This document shows positions 17,377 to 26,629 of a stretch of DNA of 50,916 nucleotides, one piece after another. Position numbers and translations under genes: made by a program. Below the pieces are notes generated by a model. The model was not told where the DNA came from. It did no database searches and saw only the letters and a list, made by a program, of their open reading frames with translations. This DNA comes from Clostridium bowmanii. Its GTDB lineage: Bacteria; Bacillota; Clostridia; Clostridiales; Clostridiaceae. The stretch lies in assembly GCF_018861315.1 (NCBI RefSeq), contig NZ_JAHLDL010000035.1, positions 1 through 50,916 of the forward strand, written 5' to 3'. Every line of letters begins with the position of its first letter. The first letter of the stretch is position 1.

Positions 17377-17441
17377 CTGTTTTCTTATAGAATGCTAACA
17401 AAAGTACATACTTTTCGTTATAGCATTCTATAGGAAAACAG
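17377..17441. repeat. Inverted repeat related to the 14734 element
   Basis: Left arm CTGTTTTCTTATAGAATGCT (17377-17396) and right arm 17417-17441 are complementary apart from one mismatch and a 2-nt bulge. The centre AAAAGTACATACTTTT and the flank TAGAATGCTAAC match the outer arms of 14734-14941. Confidence 0.75.
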
Positions 17442-17461
17442 ATTGTTTACCATATGACGAG

Positions 17462-18211
17462 TTATGCTGTTTCAAATTCGGATAGTTCATTAGTTTTTAC
17501 TAAATTATCTATTAATAATTGAAGCTGCTTAATTTTCTCTTTATCCATAGGCTCTACACCTTTTAGCTTATATGGAATGCCTAGTTCTTCATATTTACTG
17601 ACTCCGAGAACGTGGTAGGGAAGAAGTTGAACTTTATCAACCCTTGGAACTTCTTCATTAATGATTTCAGCAATCTTAGTTATATGTTCCACAGAATCAG
17701 TAATTCCAGGTACAACAACGTGCCTTACCCAAACCCTTGATTTTGACTTTCTTAGTGCTTCCAAAAATATATTAAGATCGGATGTATCTCTACCGGTTAA
17801 ATTAACATAACCCTTACTAGTTGTCTGTTTTATATCTAAAAGAACTAAATCTGTATATTCTAATATTTCAGTATAGTCACCATTTCCAAAACCAGAGGTG
17901 TCGAGAGCAGTATGAATTCCATTTAGTCTACATAATTTTAGACATTCAACTAGAAATTGAGGTTGCATTAATGGGTCACCACCAGAGAAGGTAACACCAC
18001 CGCCGGATCTACTAAAATATGGTTTGAATCTAACAATCTTTTGAATTAGCTCTTCTGGAGTTATTTCGGTTCCTCCATTTAGCTTCCAAGTATCTGGGTT
18101 ATGGCAGTAGGCACATCTTAATTTACAACCTTGAAGAAAAACAACTACTCTTACTCCTGGACCATCAACTAGTCCCATACTTTCTATAGAATGAATTCTA
18201 CCTTTTACCAT
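17462..18211 (-). CDS. pflA: Pyruvate formate-lyase activating enzyme
   Basis: 249 aa radical-SAM enzyme. The 4Fe-4S motif is in GCKLRCAYCHNPDTW (C-x3-C-x2-C, residues about 30-37), with the SAM-binding GGGVTFSGGDPLMQ near 71-84 and the usual LLPYHVLGVSKYEELG near the end. It abstracts a hydrogen from Gly717 of PflB. The gene lies 211 bp downstream of pflB on the same strand. Confidence 0.97.
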   Translation of the reverse strand: MVKGRIHSIESMGLVDGPGVRVVVFLQGCKLRCAYCHNPDTWKLNGGTEITPEELIQKIVRFKPYFSRSGGGVTFSGGDPLMQPQFLVECLKLCRLNGIHTALDTSGFGNGDYTEILEYTDLVLLDIKQTTSKGYVNLTGRDTSDLNIFLEALRKSKSRVWVRHVVVPGITDSVEHITKIAEIINEEVPRVDKVQLLPYHVLGVSKYEELGIPYKLKGVEPMDKEKIKQLQLLIDNLVKTNELSEFETA

Positions 18212-18261
18212 ATATATTCCTCCTCCTATTTAGTACAAATACTCAATTTTAAAATAATTTA

Positions 18262-18320
18262 GCTTCATTTTATATTAAAACAAAAATCTAGGAATGTTTT
18301 TGCTTTAATATAAAATGAAA
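18262..18320. repeat. Long hairpin between pflB and pflA
   Basis: TTCATTTTATATTAAA and its complement form a stem of about 24 bp with one mismatch (18262-18286 with 18297-18320) and a loop of about 10 nt. Outer flanks ACTCAA (18241) and TTGAGT (18340) extend it loosely. There is no T-run on the minus strand. It may set the pflB:pflA ratio by partial termination or by protecting the 3' end of pflB mRNA. Confidence 0.75.
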
Positions 18321-18422
18321 TTTATGTTTAGTTTTATAGTTGAGTGTATAGTTAGTTTTATATAAGTTGAGAAGTACTTATGTGAATAAGCACCTCCCAT
18401 ACTATATAAAATTATGTTTTAA

Positions 18423-20651
18423 TTAGATTTTTTTGTGGAAAGTTCTACTAATAACTTCAAGTTGCTGTTCTTTTGATAATCTGTTGAAATGAACGGCATA
18501 TCCTGAAACTCTTATTGTTAATGTTGGATACTTGTCTGGATTCTCGTAAGCATCAACTAAAATTTCTCTATTTAGTACATTCACATTTAAATGATGTGCA
18601 CTTTGTGCAAAATAACCATCTAAAAGGGAAACTAAATTATTTATTCTTGCAGCTTCATCCATTCCGAGAGCCTCTGGTACTATTGAGAAAGTATTTGAAA
18701 CTCCATCTTGGCAATAATTTCTATAAGGAATCTTAGCAACTGAATTTAATGATGCTAATGCTCCATTTTCATCGTTACATTGTGTTGGGTTTGCTCCTGG
18801 AGCCAGTGCGATACCTTGTTTTCTTCCATCAGGAGTTGATCCTGTTTTCTTACCATAAACTACATTAGAAGTAATAGTAAGTGCTGATAAGGTGTGTTCA
18901 GCTCCCTTATAAGCTGGATGCTTCTTAAGCTCATCACTAAATTCTTTAATAAGATTAACAGCTAAATCATCAACTCTGTCATCATCATTTCCGTATTTAG
19001 GAAAATCTCCATCTACTTCAAAATCAACAGTTATTCCATTTTCATTTCTTATTGGTTTAACCTTGGCATATTTTATAGCACTTAAAGAGTCAGCTGCAAC
19101 TGATAGTCCTGCAACACCAAATGCCATGAAATATTTAAGATCAGTGTCATGAAAAGCAAGTTGTCCAGCTTCATAAGCATATTTATCATGCATATAATGT
19201 ATAGTATTCATTGTATTTACATACATATCAGCAACATATGCGAGTACTTTTGAATACATTTCTCTAACTGATTTGTAATCAAGAATTTCATCATTATTTT
19301 TTGGAATTCCAGGTACTACTAGTTTACCTTTTAATTCGTCAACTCCACCGTTAAGTGATAGTAATAATGATTTTGCAAGGTTTGCGCGAGCTCCAAAGAA
19401 TTGCATTCTCTTACCTATTTCCATAGCGGAAACGCAGCAAGCTATGCCATAATCTTCTCCATAAATAGGTCTCATTATATCATCATTTTCATATTGAACT
19501 GCATCTGTTTCTATAGACATTTTAGCACAGTATTTTTTGAAGGTTTCTGGTAATTTTTCTGACCAAAGCACAGTCATATTTGGTTCTGGTGCTGATCCTA
19601 AATTTGTTAATGTGTGAAGGAATCTAAATGAATTCTTTGTTACCATAGCTTTACCATTAAGAGCTACCCCACCAATTGACTCTGTTACCCAATTTGGATC
19701 TCCACCAAATAATTCATTGTATTCAGGTGTTCTAAGATGTCTTGCCATTCTAAGTTTAATTACGAATTGATCAATGATTTCTTGTGCACCATCTTCAGTT
19801 ATTGTACCTGCAGCTAAATCTCTTTCAAAATAGATGTCAAGGAATGTGGTTGTACGTCCAAGGGACATTGCAGCACCATTGTTCTCTTTTATACCTGCAA
19901 GATATCCAATATAAACTGCTTGAACAGCCTCGCAAGCTGTAGTAGAAGGTTTTGAAATATCAACACCGTATTTTAAGGCCATGCTCTTTACCTGAGCAAG
20001 AGCTCTTATTTGCATACTTAATTCTTCTCTATGTCTTATCAAATCATCAGAAGCATGTCCTGTTAATTCATTTAAGTCTTTTTTCTTCTGATCTACTAAA
20101 AAATCTATTCCATAAAGAGCTATTCTTCTATAGTCTCCTATTATTCTTCCTCTACCATATGCATCTGGAAGTCCAGTTAGGAGTCCTACATTTCTTGCAA
20201 CTTTCGTAGCAGGTGTGTATGCATCGAAAACTCCTTCGTTATGAGTTTTTCTATACTTAGGAAAGAATTTTTCTATATCACTGTTTAATTTATAACCATA
20301 TTCTTCAAGTGATTGCTCTACCATTCTGAAACCACCAAATGGGTTTACTATTCTTTTGAGTGGTGCATCTGTTTGTAATCCAACAATTACTTCATTTTCT
20401 TTATCTATATATCCAGGAGCAAAATTATCTATTCCTGAAATCTCATTAGTTTCTACATCTATAATACCTTTTTTTATTTCTTCTATAATAAGAGAACTCG
20501 CTTTATCCCAAACTTTATCAGTCTTAGTTGTTGTTCCTACTAAAAAACTATCGTCACCTTCATATAAGGTATAGTTTTTCTGAATAAAATCTTTTACATC
20601 AATTCCGTTTTTCCATTCATCGCCTTTAAAGCCATTCCATTGTTTAAACAT
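18423..20651 (-). CDS. pflB: Formate C-acetyltransferase (pyruvate formate-lyase)
   Basis: 742 aa, full length. Converts pyruvate and CoA to acetyl-CoA and formate under anoxia. Active-site pair Cys405-Cys406 in [12 protein letters not shown], and the glycyl-radical site Gly717 in RVSGYAVHF, 25 residues from the end. N-terminal [11 protein letters not shown] and TPDGRKQG are typical. Start ATG has AAGGAGG upstream. Transcribed first, followed by pflA. A TTGAAC-N17-TACAAT promoter lies just upstream. Confidence 0.98.
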   Translation of the reverse strand: MFKQWNGFKGDEWKNGIDVKDFIQKNYTLYEGDDSFLVGTTTKTDKVWDKASSLIIEEIKKGIIDVETNEISGIDNFAPGYIDKENEVIVGLQTDAPLKRIVNPFGGFRMVEQSLEEYGYKLNSDIEKFFPKYRKTHNEGVFDAYTPATKVARNVGLLTGLPDAYGRGRIIGDYRRIALYGIDFLVDQKKKDLNELTGHASDDLIRHREELSMQIRALAQVKSMALKYGVDISKPSTTACEAVQAVYIGYLAGIKENNGAAMSLGRTTTFLDIYFERDLAAGTITEDGAQEIIDQFVIKLRMARHLRTPEYNELFGGDPNWVTESIGGVALNGKAMVTKNSFRFLHTLTNLGSAPEPNMTVLWSEKLPETFKKYCAKMSIETDAVQYENDDIMRPIYGEDYGIACCVSAMEIGKRMQFFGARANLAKSLLLSLNGGVDELKGKLVVPGIPKNNDEILDYKSVREMYSKVLAYVADMYVNTMNTIHYMHDKYAYEAGQLAFHDTDLKYFMAFGVAGLSVAADSLSAIKYAKVKPIRNENGITVDFEVDGDFPKYGNDDDRVDDLAVNLIKEFSDELKKHPAYKGAEHTLSALTITSNVVYGKKTGSTPDGRKQGIALAPGANPTQCNDENGALASLNSVAKIPYRNYCQDGVSNTFSIVPEALGMDEAARINNLVSLLDGYFAQSAHHLNVNVLNREILVDAYENPDKYPTLTIRVSGYAVHFNRLSKEQQLEVISRTFHKKI

Positions 20652-20692
20652 TTTTTTTCCTCCTTAAAAACTTAATTTATTAATATAAATAC

Positions 20693-20721
20693 ATTGTAAT
20701 ATTAAAATTGAAACAGTTCAA
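20693..20721 (-). promoter_or_regulatory. Promoter of pflB
   Basis: Minus strand: TTGAAC (20721-20716), 17-bp spacer, TACAAT (20698-20693), about 42 bp before the start codon. Confidence 0.6.
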
Positions 20722-20771
20722 GTGGTTATTTAAAAGTTGCAAAATTCAAAATATTAAGTAAATTATAAAAC

Positions 20772-20786
20772 CGTTGAAATTCAACG
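20772..20786. promoter_or_regulatory. Operator-like palindrome upstream of pflB
   Basis: CGTTGAAATTCAACG, 7-bp arms around one base, lies about 50 bp upstream of the -35 box. It does not match the Rex consensus. A further 10-nt inverted pair, AACAACCATG (20843-20852) and its complement (20910-20919), lies farther up. The gap 20652-21061 holds nothing else I can support. Confidence 0.45.
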
Positions 20787-21061
20787 ATTAAACTATGAAA
20801 TGTAATAAATAAAAAAACAATAACAGATTGATAATAAAGTGAAACAACCATGATTGTGATACTTTATAATAGAAGAAGATATTGTAATATTTATAAGTTT
20901 AATAAGTTGCATGGTTGTTAATTGTAAATCTATTATCTTAATGCATAGGAAGAAAAGTTTGTTGTAAAAACATGGCTGTGAAATCTCCAAAAAATTAATA
21001 TTATTTTCATTTGTTATGAGTTATAATGAGTAATAGATTAATTAGGTTGGAGGTAGTTTAT

Positions 21062-21886
21062 ATGAGGAAACCGAGCATGTTTAGCAAAGATTATAAGAGT
21101 GAATTAAAAAAAAGAAGAAGGAAAATATCGCTATTGATTATTTTACCTATAATAGGGTTAACTATATTTTTAGTTACAGATTTTAATGCGCTATTAAATA
21201 AAGGTGCAGGTATCAAAAAAAGTATAAATAGTGTCCTATTAAATAAATCAAAGGATAAAGAAGAAAAGGCAGTAGAAGTTGAAAAAAAACCTGAGGTTGT
21301 CAAACCGGTGGTAAATTCCGAAAAAACTAAAGTTCCACAGAAGGAAGTAGCTTTAAAAAGTGAAATATTCGTTGCAAACTTATCTGATGGGCAAAAAATC
21401 AGTGTGGAATTTAATGTGGCTGCAGGGGAAAAAAGTATAAAGGGAGTATCGGATACTGAAGGTATAACATATGATATAAGTCCAAGTAAAAAATCAATAG
21501 TTATACAAAGCAAAAATAATCAACAGTTGATGTATGTTAATGTAGACAAAACAAGTAAAGATATTACAAAGAAAACATATGAGTCTAGTAAGGGTGAAAT
21601 TTTGACCAAAGAGGGAATACTTGAAAATCATAAAAATTACAATTGGTCAGTTATGCCTAAGTTCATTGATGAAGATAATATTGCATACATTAGTGAATTA
21701 CCTTGGATAAATGAAAAGGCACAGCAATATATATGGAAGGTAAATTTGAAAACTAATGTTCACATGCAAGTAAAACCTGCATCAGGTAAAAACATTGAAT
21801 TTAAAAAAATAGCCACTAAGGGGCTTGAGACAAATGTAGATGGCAATGTTGTATATGTAACGGCTACAGGTGAGGCAATAGAGTAG
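21062..21886 (+). CDS. Membrane-anchored extracellular protein of unknown function
   Basis: 274 aa from ATG 21062, which is 8 nt after GGAGG; an in-frame codon at 21026 has no such site. Very basic N-terminus (KKRRRK near 17-22), one membrane segment (about 23-41), a Lys/Glu/Val-rich linker (residues about 62-95), then a beta-rich outside domain containing WSVMPKFIDEDNIAYISELPW (quoted in part: MPKFIDEDNIAYISELPW). The single anchor and linker suggest a cell-envelope protein. It is 16 nt before the next gene and surely cotranscribed with it. No family recognised. Confidence 0.8.
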   Translation: MRKPSMFSKDYKSELKKRRRKISLLIILPIIGLTIFLVTDFNALLNKGAGIKKSINSVLLNKSKDKEEKAVEVEKKPEVVKPVVNSEKTKVPQKEVALKSEIFVANLSDGQKISVEFNVAAGEKSIKGVSDTEGITYDISPSKKSIVIQSKNNQQLMYVNVDKTSKDITKKTYESSKGEILTKEGILENHKNYNWSVMPKFIDEDNIAYISELPWINEKAQQYIWKVNLKTNVHMQVKPASGKNIEFKKIATKGLETNVDGNVVYVTATGEAIE

Positions 21887-21902
21887 AGAAAAGGGGTTTG
21901 GT

Positions 21903-22700
21903 ATGGATATAGGATTATCTTCGGCATGCTTTTATCCTAATTTGCATACTGAAGACAGTATAGGTAAGATGAGTGAGTTAGGGTTTAATTGCGGTGAAAT
22001 ATTTTTAAACACATGGAGTGAGTACCAGGAGGAGTTTGTGAGGGTACTGCTCCAAAAGAAAGAAAACTATGGATTCAACGTAAATTCAGTTCATGCGTTT
22101 TCCAGTTCTTTTGAACCATATCTTTTTGATAAATATGATAGACGAAGAGGCGATATGTTAAAACATTTTAAGAGCGTTTGCAAAGCAGCAAAGACTTTAG
22201 GCGCAAGTTGTTATACCTTTCATGGTATGCGCTATACAGATTTTAATGAGCTAGATACTAAATTTGTTGTGGATATATATAGTGAACTAGCTTATATTGC
22301 TTTAGAATCAGGTATTAAATTGGCACAGGAAAACGTATCTTGGTGTATGTCTGCTGATTTGAAATTTTTAACACTTTTATCGGAAAAATTAAAATACCCA
22401 ATATATTTTACATTGGATTTAAAACAAGCTTATAGAACCAAGGTTCCTTTGGATAAGTATATAAACCTTATGGGTAAGAAAATAGTAAACCTTCATATTA
22501 ATGATAGAGATGAAAATCATTCCTGTCTTTTACCCGGAAATGGAAATTTGGATTATAATATGATATTAAGTAAACTAAAGAGTGTTGGGTATAGTGGAAG
22601 AGGCATTATTGAAGTTTACAGTGAAAATTATTCAAATTATGAGGAAATTACTAAGGCGAAGAATTTTGTTTCTAAGGCCTTTAATGACTTGAGTAACTAA
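21903..22700 (+). CDS. TIM-barrel sugar phosphate isomerase/epimerase-like protein
   Basis: 265 aa, the AP-endonuclease-2/xylose-isomerase-like barrel. Seen: MDIGLSSACFYP at strand 1, VNSVHAF, CYTFHGMRY, KLAQENVSW (metal Glu), YFTLDLKQAY, VNLHINDRD (metal His/Asp) and the closing RGIIEVYSE with a C-terminal Glu. These are the expected positions of the divalent metal ligands. The true substrate cannot be read from the sequence. Cytosolic. Cotranscribed with the anchored protein upstream. Confidence 0.85.
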   Translation: MDIGLSSACFYPNLHTEDSIGKMSELGFNCGEIFLNTWSEYQEEFVRVLLQKKENYGFNVNSVHAFSSSFEPYLFDKYDRRRGDMLKHFKSVCKAAKTLGASCYTFHGMRYTDFNELDTKFVVDIYSELAYIALESGIKLAQENVSWCMSADLKFLTLLSEKLKYPIYFTLDLKQAYRTKVPLDKYINLMGKKIVNLHINDRDENHSCLLPGNGNLDYNMILSKLKSVGYSGRGIIEVYSENYSNYEEITKAKNFVSKAFNDLSN

Positions 22701-22866
22701 ATAGTTAGATGAAATTAAACAATTAATAGCTATTTAATTTGTGGAAATACATAATACAACAAAATCAAGTAATTATCTCACTTTAAATGTTAACAGAGTA
22801 TAACATTAGTAAAATTATCTTGTAAATTATAAACAACTTGGTTATAATCAGTAATATTAGACTATA

Positions 22867-22919
22867 TAAGCATATATGCTTAATAATATTTGTAAATACA
22901 CTAAAAGTTATGTTATAAT
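22867..22919 (+). promoter_or_regulatory. Promoter region of tig with 16-nt palindrome
   Basis: TTGTAA (22890-22895), 18-bp spacer, TATAAT (22914-22919) precede tig. A perfect palindrome TAAGCATATATGCTTA (22867-22882) lies just upstream of the -35 box and could bind a regulator. Confidence 0.5.
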
Positions 22920-22964
22920 GTTAAGGTTAACAAAGCATTTGTGGTGATTAGGAGGAGTAATATA

Positions 22965-24257
22965 ATGATAGTTAAAATGGAAAAATTAGAAAAAAATATT
23001 ATTAAATTAGAAGTAACAGTAGAGGCGAAAAGATTTAGTGAATCTTTAAAAAAATCTTCTGCAAAGAATTCAAAAACTATAAACATTCCTGGGTTTAGAA
23101 AAGGTAAGGCACCAATGTCTTTAATAAAGAAAATGTATGGTGAAGGTGTTTTCTTTGAAGATGCTATAAACTTCTGTTGTGATGATACATATCCAGAGGC
23201 TTTAAAAGAATATGATATCAGTCCATTGGATTATCCTAAAATTGATATTGTTGAAATAGGCGAAGGAAAAGATTTTGTATATACTGCGTCAGTTGCAGTA
23301 ATTCCAGAAGTAAAACTCGGAGAATACAAAGGACTCGAAGCTAAGAAAGCTGAATATAATGTAACAGATGATGAAATTGAAAACCAATTAAAAGGCATGC
23401 AAGAAAAAAATGCTAGAATCGAAGAAAAAGTTGATGGCGAAATTGCAATGGGAAATATTGCAGTTATAGACTTTAAGGGATTTATTGAAGAGGTAGCTTT
23501 TGAAGGCGGAGAAGGAAAAGACTTTGAACTTGAAATTGGTTCAGGATCATTTATTGATACCTTTGAGCAGCAGCTAATTGGATTAAAAGCTGGAGAAACT
23601 AAAGAAGTTAAAGTTAATTTTCCAGAAGCATATGGAAGAGAAGACTTAAATGGAAAACTTGCAACTTTTAATGTAACTGTTAAAAGTATGAAAGTAAAAG
23701 AATTACCAGCTATTGATGATGAGCTTGCTAAAGAAGTATCTGAATTTGATACTTTAGAAGAACTAAGAAATGACATTAAAACAAACCTTTTAAAATCAAG
23801 TAAAGATAGAGAAGTGAAAGAATTTGAAGAAGCTGTAATTGATGCAGTTTGTTCTAATGTTACAATGGATATTCCAGATATTATGATAAAAAGAGAAACT
23901 GATACAATGCTTAAAGATTTAGAAATGAAATTAAAATATCAGGGTTTAGATCTTGAATCGTATTATCAGTATACTAACAATACTGAAGAAAAAGTTAGAG
24001 AGTATATGAAAGAAGCAGCTGAAAAGAGAGTTAAAACTGATTTAATAATAACAGAAATAGCAAAAATAGAAAAAGTTGAAGCTAGTGATGAAGAATTGCT
24101 AGAAAAAGCTAAAGAAGTTGCTAAGCAATACGGAGATAAAGATTTAGAAAAAACAGCTGACTTAATAATGCAAGCACAAAAACAATATCTGAAAATTGAT
24201 GTTGTAAATGAGAAAGTAATAAAGATGTTAGTAGATAGCGCTAAAGTTATTGCATAA
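22965..24257 (+). CDS. tig: Trigger factor, ribosome-associated chaperone and prolyl isomerase
   Basis: 430 aa from ATG 22965, 9 nt after GGAGG; the upstream in-frame GTG at 22941 lies before that site. N-terminal ribosome-binding domain with signature GFRKGKAP (about 44-51), central FKBP-type domain (about 150-240; [24 protein letters not shown]), and a long helical C-terminal chaperone arm. It heads the tig-clpP-clpX order common in Firmicutes, although a terminator hairpin separates tig from clpP. Confidence 0.97.
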   Translation: MIVKMEKLEKNIIKLEVTVEAKRFSESLKKSSAKNSKTINIPGFRKGKAPMSLIKKMYGEGVFFEDAINFCCDDTYPEALKEYDISPLDYPKIDIVEIGEGKDFVYTASVAVIPEVKLGEYKGLEAKKAEYNVTDDEIENQLKGMQEKNARIEEKVDGEIAMGNIAVIDFKGFIEEVAFEGGEGKDFELEIGSGSFIDTFEQQLIGLKAGETKEVKVNFPEAYGREDLNGKLATFNVTVKSMKVKELPAIDDELAKEVSEFDTLEELRNDIKTNLLKSSKDREVKEFEEAVIDAVCSNVTMDIPDIMIKRETDTMLKDLEMKLKYQGLDLESYYQYTNNTEEKVREYMKEAAEKRVKTDLIITEIAKIEKVEASDEELLEKAKEVAKQYGDKDLEKTADLIMQAQKQYLKIDVVNEKVIKMLVDSAKVIA

Positions 24258-24266
24258 TGTATACTA

Positions 24267-24304
24267 AAATTAATTGCCAGATAACTGTCTGGCAATTAAT
24301 TTTA
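24267..24304 (+). terminator. Terminator after tig
   Basis: 16-bp perfect stem (24267-24282 with 24289-24304), 6-nt loop, and AATTTTAA at the end. Moderately T-rich, so some read-through to clpP is possible. Confidence 0.7.
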
Positions 24305-24309
24305 ATATA

Positions 24310-24344
24310 GGTTAAAAATAGGTTAAAAATATATGGTTAAAAAT
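24310..24344. promoter_or_regulatory. Three direct repeats GGTTAAAAAT upstream of clpP
   Basis: Copies at 24310-24319, 24321-24330 and 24335-24344. They recall the tandem heptads of CtsR operators (RGTCAAA), but have T where CtsR sites have C, and a different spacing. Regulation of clpP is plausible; the factor is unknown. Confidence 0.45.
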
Positions 24345-24418
24345 CAATTATTTAGGATAGAATTAAAATTAGATTAACGTTTCAAAGAATTCTATTATAG
24401 AGTAGAGGAGTGATTTAT

Positions 24419-25003
24419 ATGAGTTTAGTGCCAATGGTTGTTGAACAAACAAACAGGGGAGAAAGATCCTATGATATTTATTCAAGATTATTAAAAGAAA
24501 GAATAATTTTTCTAGGAGAAGAAGTAAATGATACTACTGCTAGTTTAATTGTTGCTCAATTGTTATATTTGGAGTCTGAAGACCCTGATAAAGATATTTA
24601 TTTATATATAAATAGTCCAGGTGGCTCAATAACAGCAGGTATGGCTATTTATGATACAATGCAGTATATAAAACCACAAGTTTCAACTATTTGTACTGGT
24701 ATGGCAGCATCTATGGGTGCTTTTTTACTGGCAGCTGGAGAAAAGGGGAAAAGATTTGCATTACCTAATAGTGAAATTTTGATACACCAACCTTTAGGTG
24801 GATTCCAAGGTCAAGCAACTGATATTGACATCCATGCGAGAAGAATTCTTAAAACTAAAGAGACACTTAATAGAATACTGTGTGAAAGAACTGGTCAACC
24901 AATAGAAAAAATTCAACATGATGTTGAAAGAGACTATTTCATGAGTGCGCTAGAGGCTATGGAGTATGGATTAATAGATGAAGTTATAAGTAAAAAGAAA
25001 TAA
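24419..25003 (+). CDS. clpP: ATP-dependent Clp protease proteolytic subunit
   Basis: 194 aa from ATG 24419, 8 nt after GAGGAG. Serine protease triad Ser98 (GMAASMG), His123 (ILIHQPLGG) and Asp172 (VERDYFMS), at the standard positions. N-terminal propeptide-like [16 protein letters not shown]. Forms the tetradecameric chamber that ClpX, encoded 34 nt downstream, feeds with substrates. Confidence 0.98.
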   Translation: MSLVPMVVEQTNRGERSYDIYSRLLKERIIFLGEEVNDTTASLIVAQLLYLESEDPDKDIYLYINSPGGSITAGMAIYDTMQYIKPQVSTICTGMAASMGAFLLAAGEKGKRFALPNSEILIHQPLGGFQGQATDIDIHARRILKTKETLNRILCERTGQPIEKIQHDVERDYFMSALEAMEYGLIDEVISKKK

Positions 25004-25037
25004 TATTAAGTGAAATAAGGTTAATAGAGGTGAAAAT

Positions 25038-26330
25038 ATGCCAAAGTATGATGAAAAAAAACAACTAAAATGTTCTTTCTGTGGTAAAACCCAAGACCAA
25101 GTTAGAAGATTAATAGCAGGACCGGGAGTATATATCTGTGATGAGTGTATAGAATTATGTTCTGAAATAATTGTAGATGAATTTCAGGGAGATGTTGAAC
25201 TAGATTTAGGCACATTGCCAAAACCAGCAGAAATAAAAAAATATATAGATGACTACGTAGTTGGTCAAAATACCGCTAAAAAATCCTTGGCTGTTGCAGT
25301 ATACAATCATTACAAAAGAATAAATTCAAATGTTAATGAGGGAGATGTTGAACTTCAAAAGAGTAACATATTACTTCTTGGACCTACAGGCTGTGGTAAA
25401 ACATTGCTAGCCCAAACATTGGCAAAATATTTGAATGTACCTTTTGCTATAGCGGATGCAACAACACTTACTGAAGCAGGGTATGTAGGAGAAGATGTAG
25501 AAAACATCTTACTTAAATTAATACAAAATGCTGACTATGATGTAGAAAAAGCAGAAAAAGGCATTATCTATATAGATGAAATAGATAAGATTGCTAGAAA
25601 ATCTGAAAATCCTTCTATAACTAGAGATGTATCTGGAGAAGGTGTTCAGCAGGCATTATTAAAAATATTAGAAGGTACTACAGCATCAGTTCCACCACAA
25701 GGCGGAAGAAAACATCCTCACCAAGAGTTTATACAGATAAACACAGCAAATATTTTATTTATTTGTGGAGGAGCCTTTGATGGACTTGATAAGATTATAG
25801 AAAAAAGAACTAGAACTACGTCAGTTGGTTTTGGAGCTGAAATAAGATCTAAAGAAGAAGCAGACGTAGGGGAGTTACTTAAGTCTATAATGCCAGGAGA
25901 TTTATTGAAATTTGGTTTGATTCCAGAGTTTGTAGGAAGACTACCTATAGTGGTTACCCTTGAAGCACTAGATGAAGAGGCCTTAGTTAAAATTCTTAGT
26001 GAACCTAAAAATGCGCTGATTAAACAATATAAGAAATTGTTTGAGATGGATAACGTAGAATTAGAGTTTGAAGAAGAAGCGCTAAAAGCTATAGCCAAAG
26101 AAGCTATTAAGAGAAAAACTGGAGCTAGAGGACTTAGATCTATTATAGAAGATACAATGAAGGAAATCATGTTTGATATTCCATCTAATGAACAAGTATC
26201 TAAAGTAATAGTTAATGGAGATACTATTTTAACTCGAAATCCACAATTAGTTTTGGCTGAAAGTGGGAAAAGAGAGAAAATAAAAATCACAAAAAAAGTT
26301 AAAGCAAAAAAAGGTATAGAAACAGCTTAG
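25038..26330 (+). CDS. clpX: Clp protease ATP-binding subunit ClpX
   Basis: 430 aa. N-terminal zinc domain with C-x2-C (CSFCGK) and C-x2-C (CDECIELC); Walker A GPTGCGKT (about 118), Walker [10 protein letters not shown], the pore loop GYVGEDVE, the ClpP-contacting IGF-type loop in the sequence VGFGAE-like region near 275, and sensor 2 GARGLR. Unfolds substrates for ClpP. Shares an operon with clpP. Confidence 0.98.
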   Translation: MPKYDEKKQLKCSFCGKTQDQVRRLIAGPGVYICDECIELCSEIIVDEFQGDVELDLGTLPKPAEIKKYIDDYVVGQNTAKKSLAVAVYNHYKRINSNVNEGDVELQKSNILLLGPTGCGKTLLAQTLAKYLNVPFAIADATTLTEAGYVGEDVENILLKLIQNADYDVEKAEKGIIYIDEIDKIARKSENPSITRDVSGEGVQQALLKILEGTTASVPPQGGRKHPHQEFIQINTANILFICGGAFDGLDKIIEKRTRTTSVGFGAEIRSKEEADVGELLKSIMPGDLLKFGLIPEFVGRLPIVVTLEALDEEALVKILSEPKNALIKQYKKLFEMDNVELEFEEEALKAIAKEAIKRKTGARGLRSIIEDTMKEIMFDIPSNEQVSKVIVNGDTILTRNPQLVLAESGKREKIKITKKVKAKKGIETA

Positions 26331-26352
26331 TAAACTGAATTAAAAATATATT

Positions 26353-26383
26353 AAAAAGACAGATTATTTATCTGTCTTTTTTT
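26353..26383 (+). terminator. Terminator after clpX
   Basis: aaaaagacaga / tctgtctttttt, 7-nt loop, with a T-run. It ends the clpPX transcript. The following gap to 26629 is AT-rich and holds the lonB leader. Confidence 0.88.
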
Positions 26384-26584
26384 AATTATATAGGACACAA
26401 AGTGTTTTTATTCGCAAAAAAAGTATATATTACGTATAATGCATTGAAGCGAGCTTTAGAACTTCTTATTTTCCTTTTGGATAAATTATCAAATAAAAAG
26501 CATTTGAAATAGAATATATTTATGGTAACTTGAGCATAATATCAAATGGTAGAATATTTAGTAAAACATAACAAATTATATATG

Positions 26585-26629
26585 AAAGGAGGATTTGTTT
26601 AATATATTTTATATTAAACTTTTGATAAT
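26585..26629 (+). promoter_or_regulatory. Unusual lonB translation start region: hairpin between ribosome binding site and ATG
   Basis: AAAGGAGG (26585-26592) is 37 nt from the lonB ATG. Between them lies a perfect 10-bp hairpin (26597-26606 with 26610-26619, 3-nt loop). Looping it out would leave 14 nt. Alternatively a 12-codon frame starting TTG at 26595 ends in a TGA that overlaps the lonB ATG (ATGA). Confidence 0.6.

Noticed and set aside
20910-20925. Rex binding site upstream of pflB (TTGTTAATTG)
   Set aside because: Only one half resembles TTGTTAA; the second half does not match TTAACAA.
20793-20990. 65-codon frame on the minus strand upstream of pflB
   Set aside because: Low-complexity, no ribosome binding site, and in the regulatory gap of pflB; composition fits translated AT-rich DNA.
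23231-23776. 181-codon antisense frame within tig
   Set aside because: Ser/Phe-rich shadow of the Lys/Glu-rich coding strand; trigger factor is certain on the other strand.
24310-24344. A canonical CtsR operator
   Set aside because: The heptads have T where the consensus has C, and spacing is wrong; kept only as unexplained direct repeats.
25718-26290. 190-codon antisense frame within clpX
   Set aside because: Overlaps the certain clpX gene in full; composition typical of a mirror frame.
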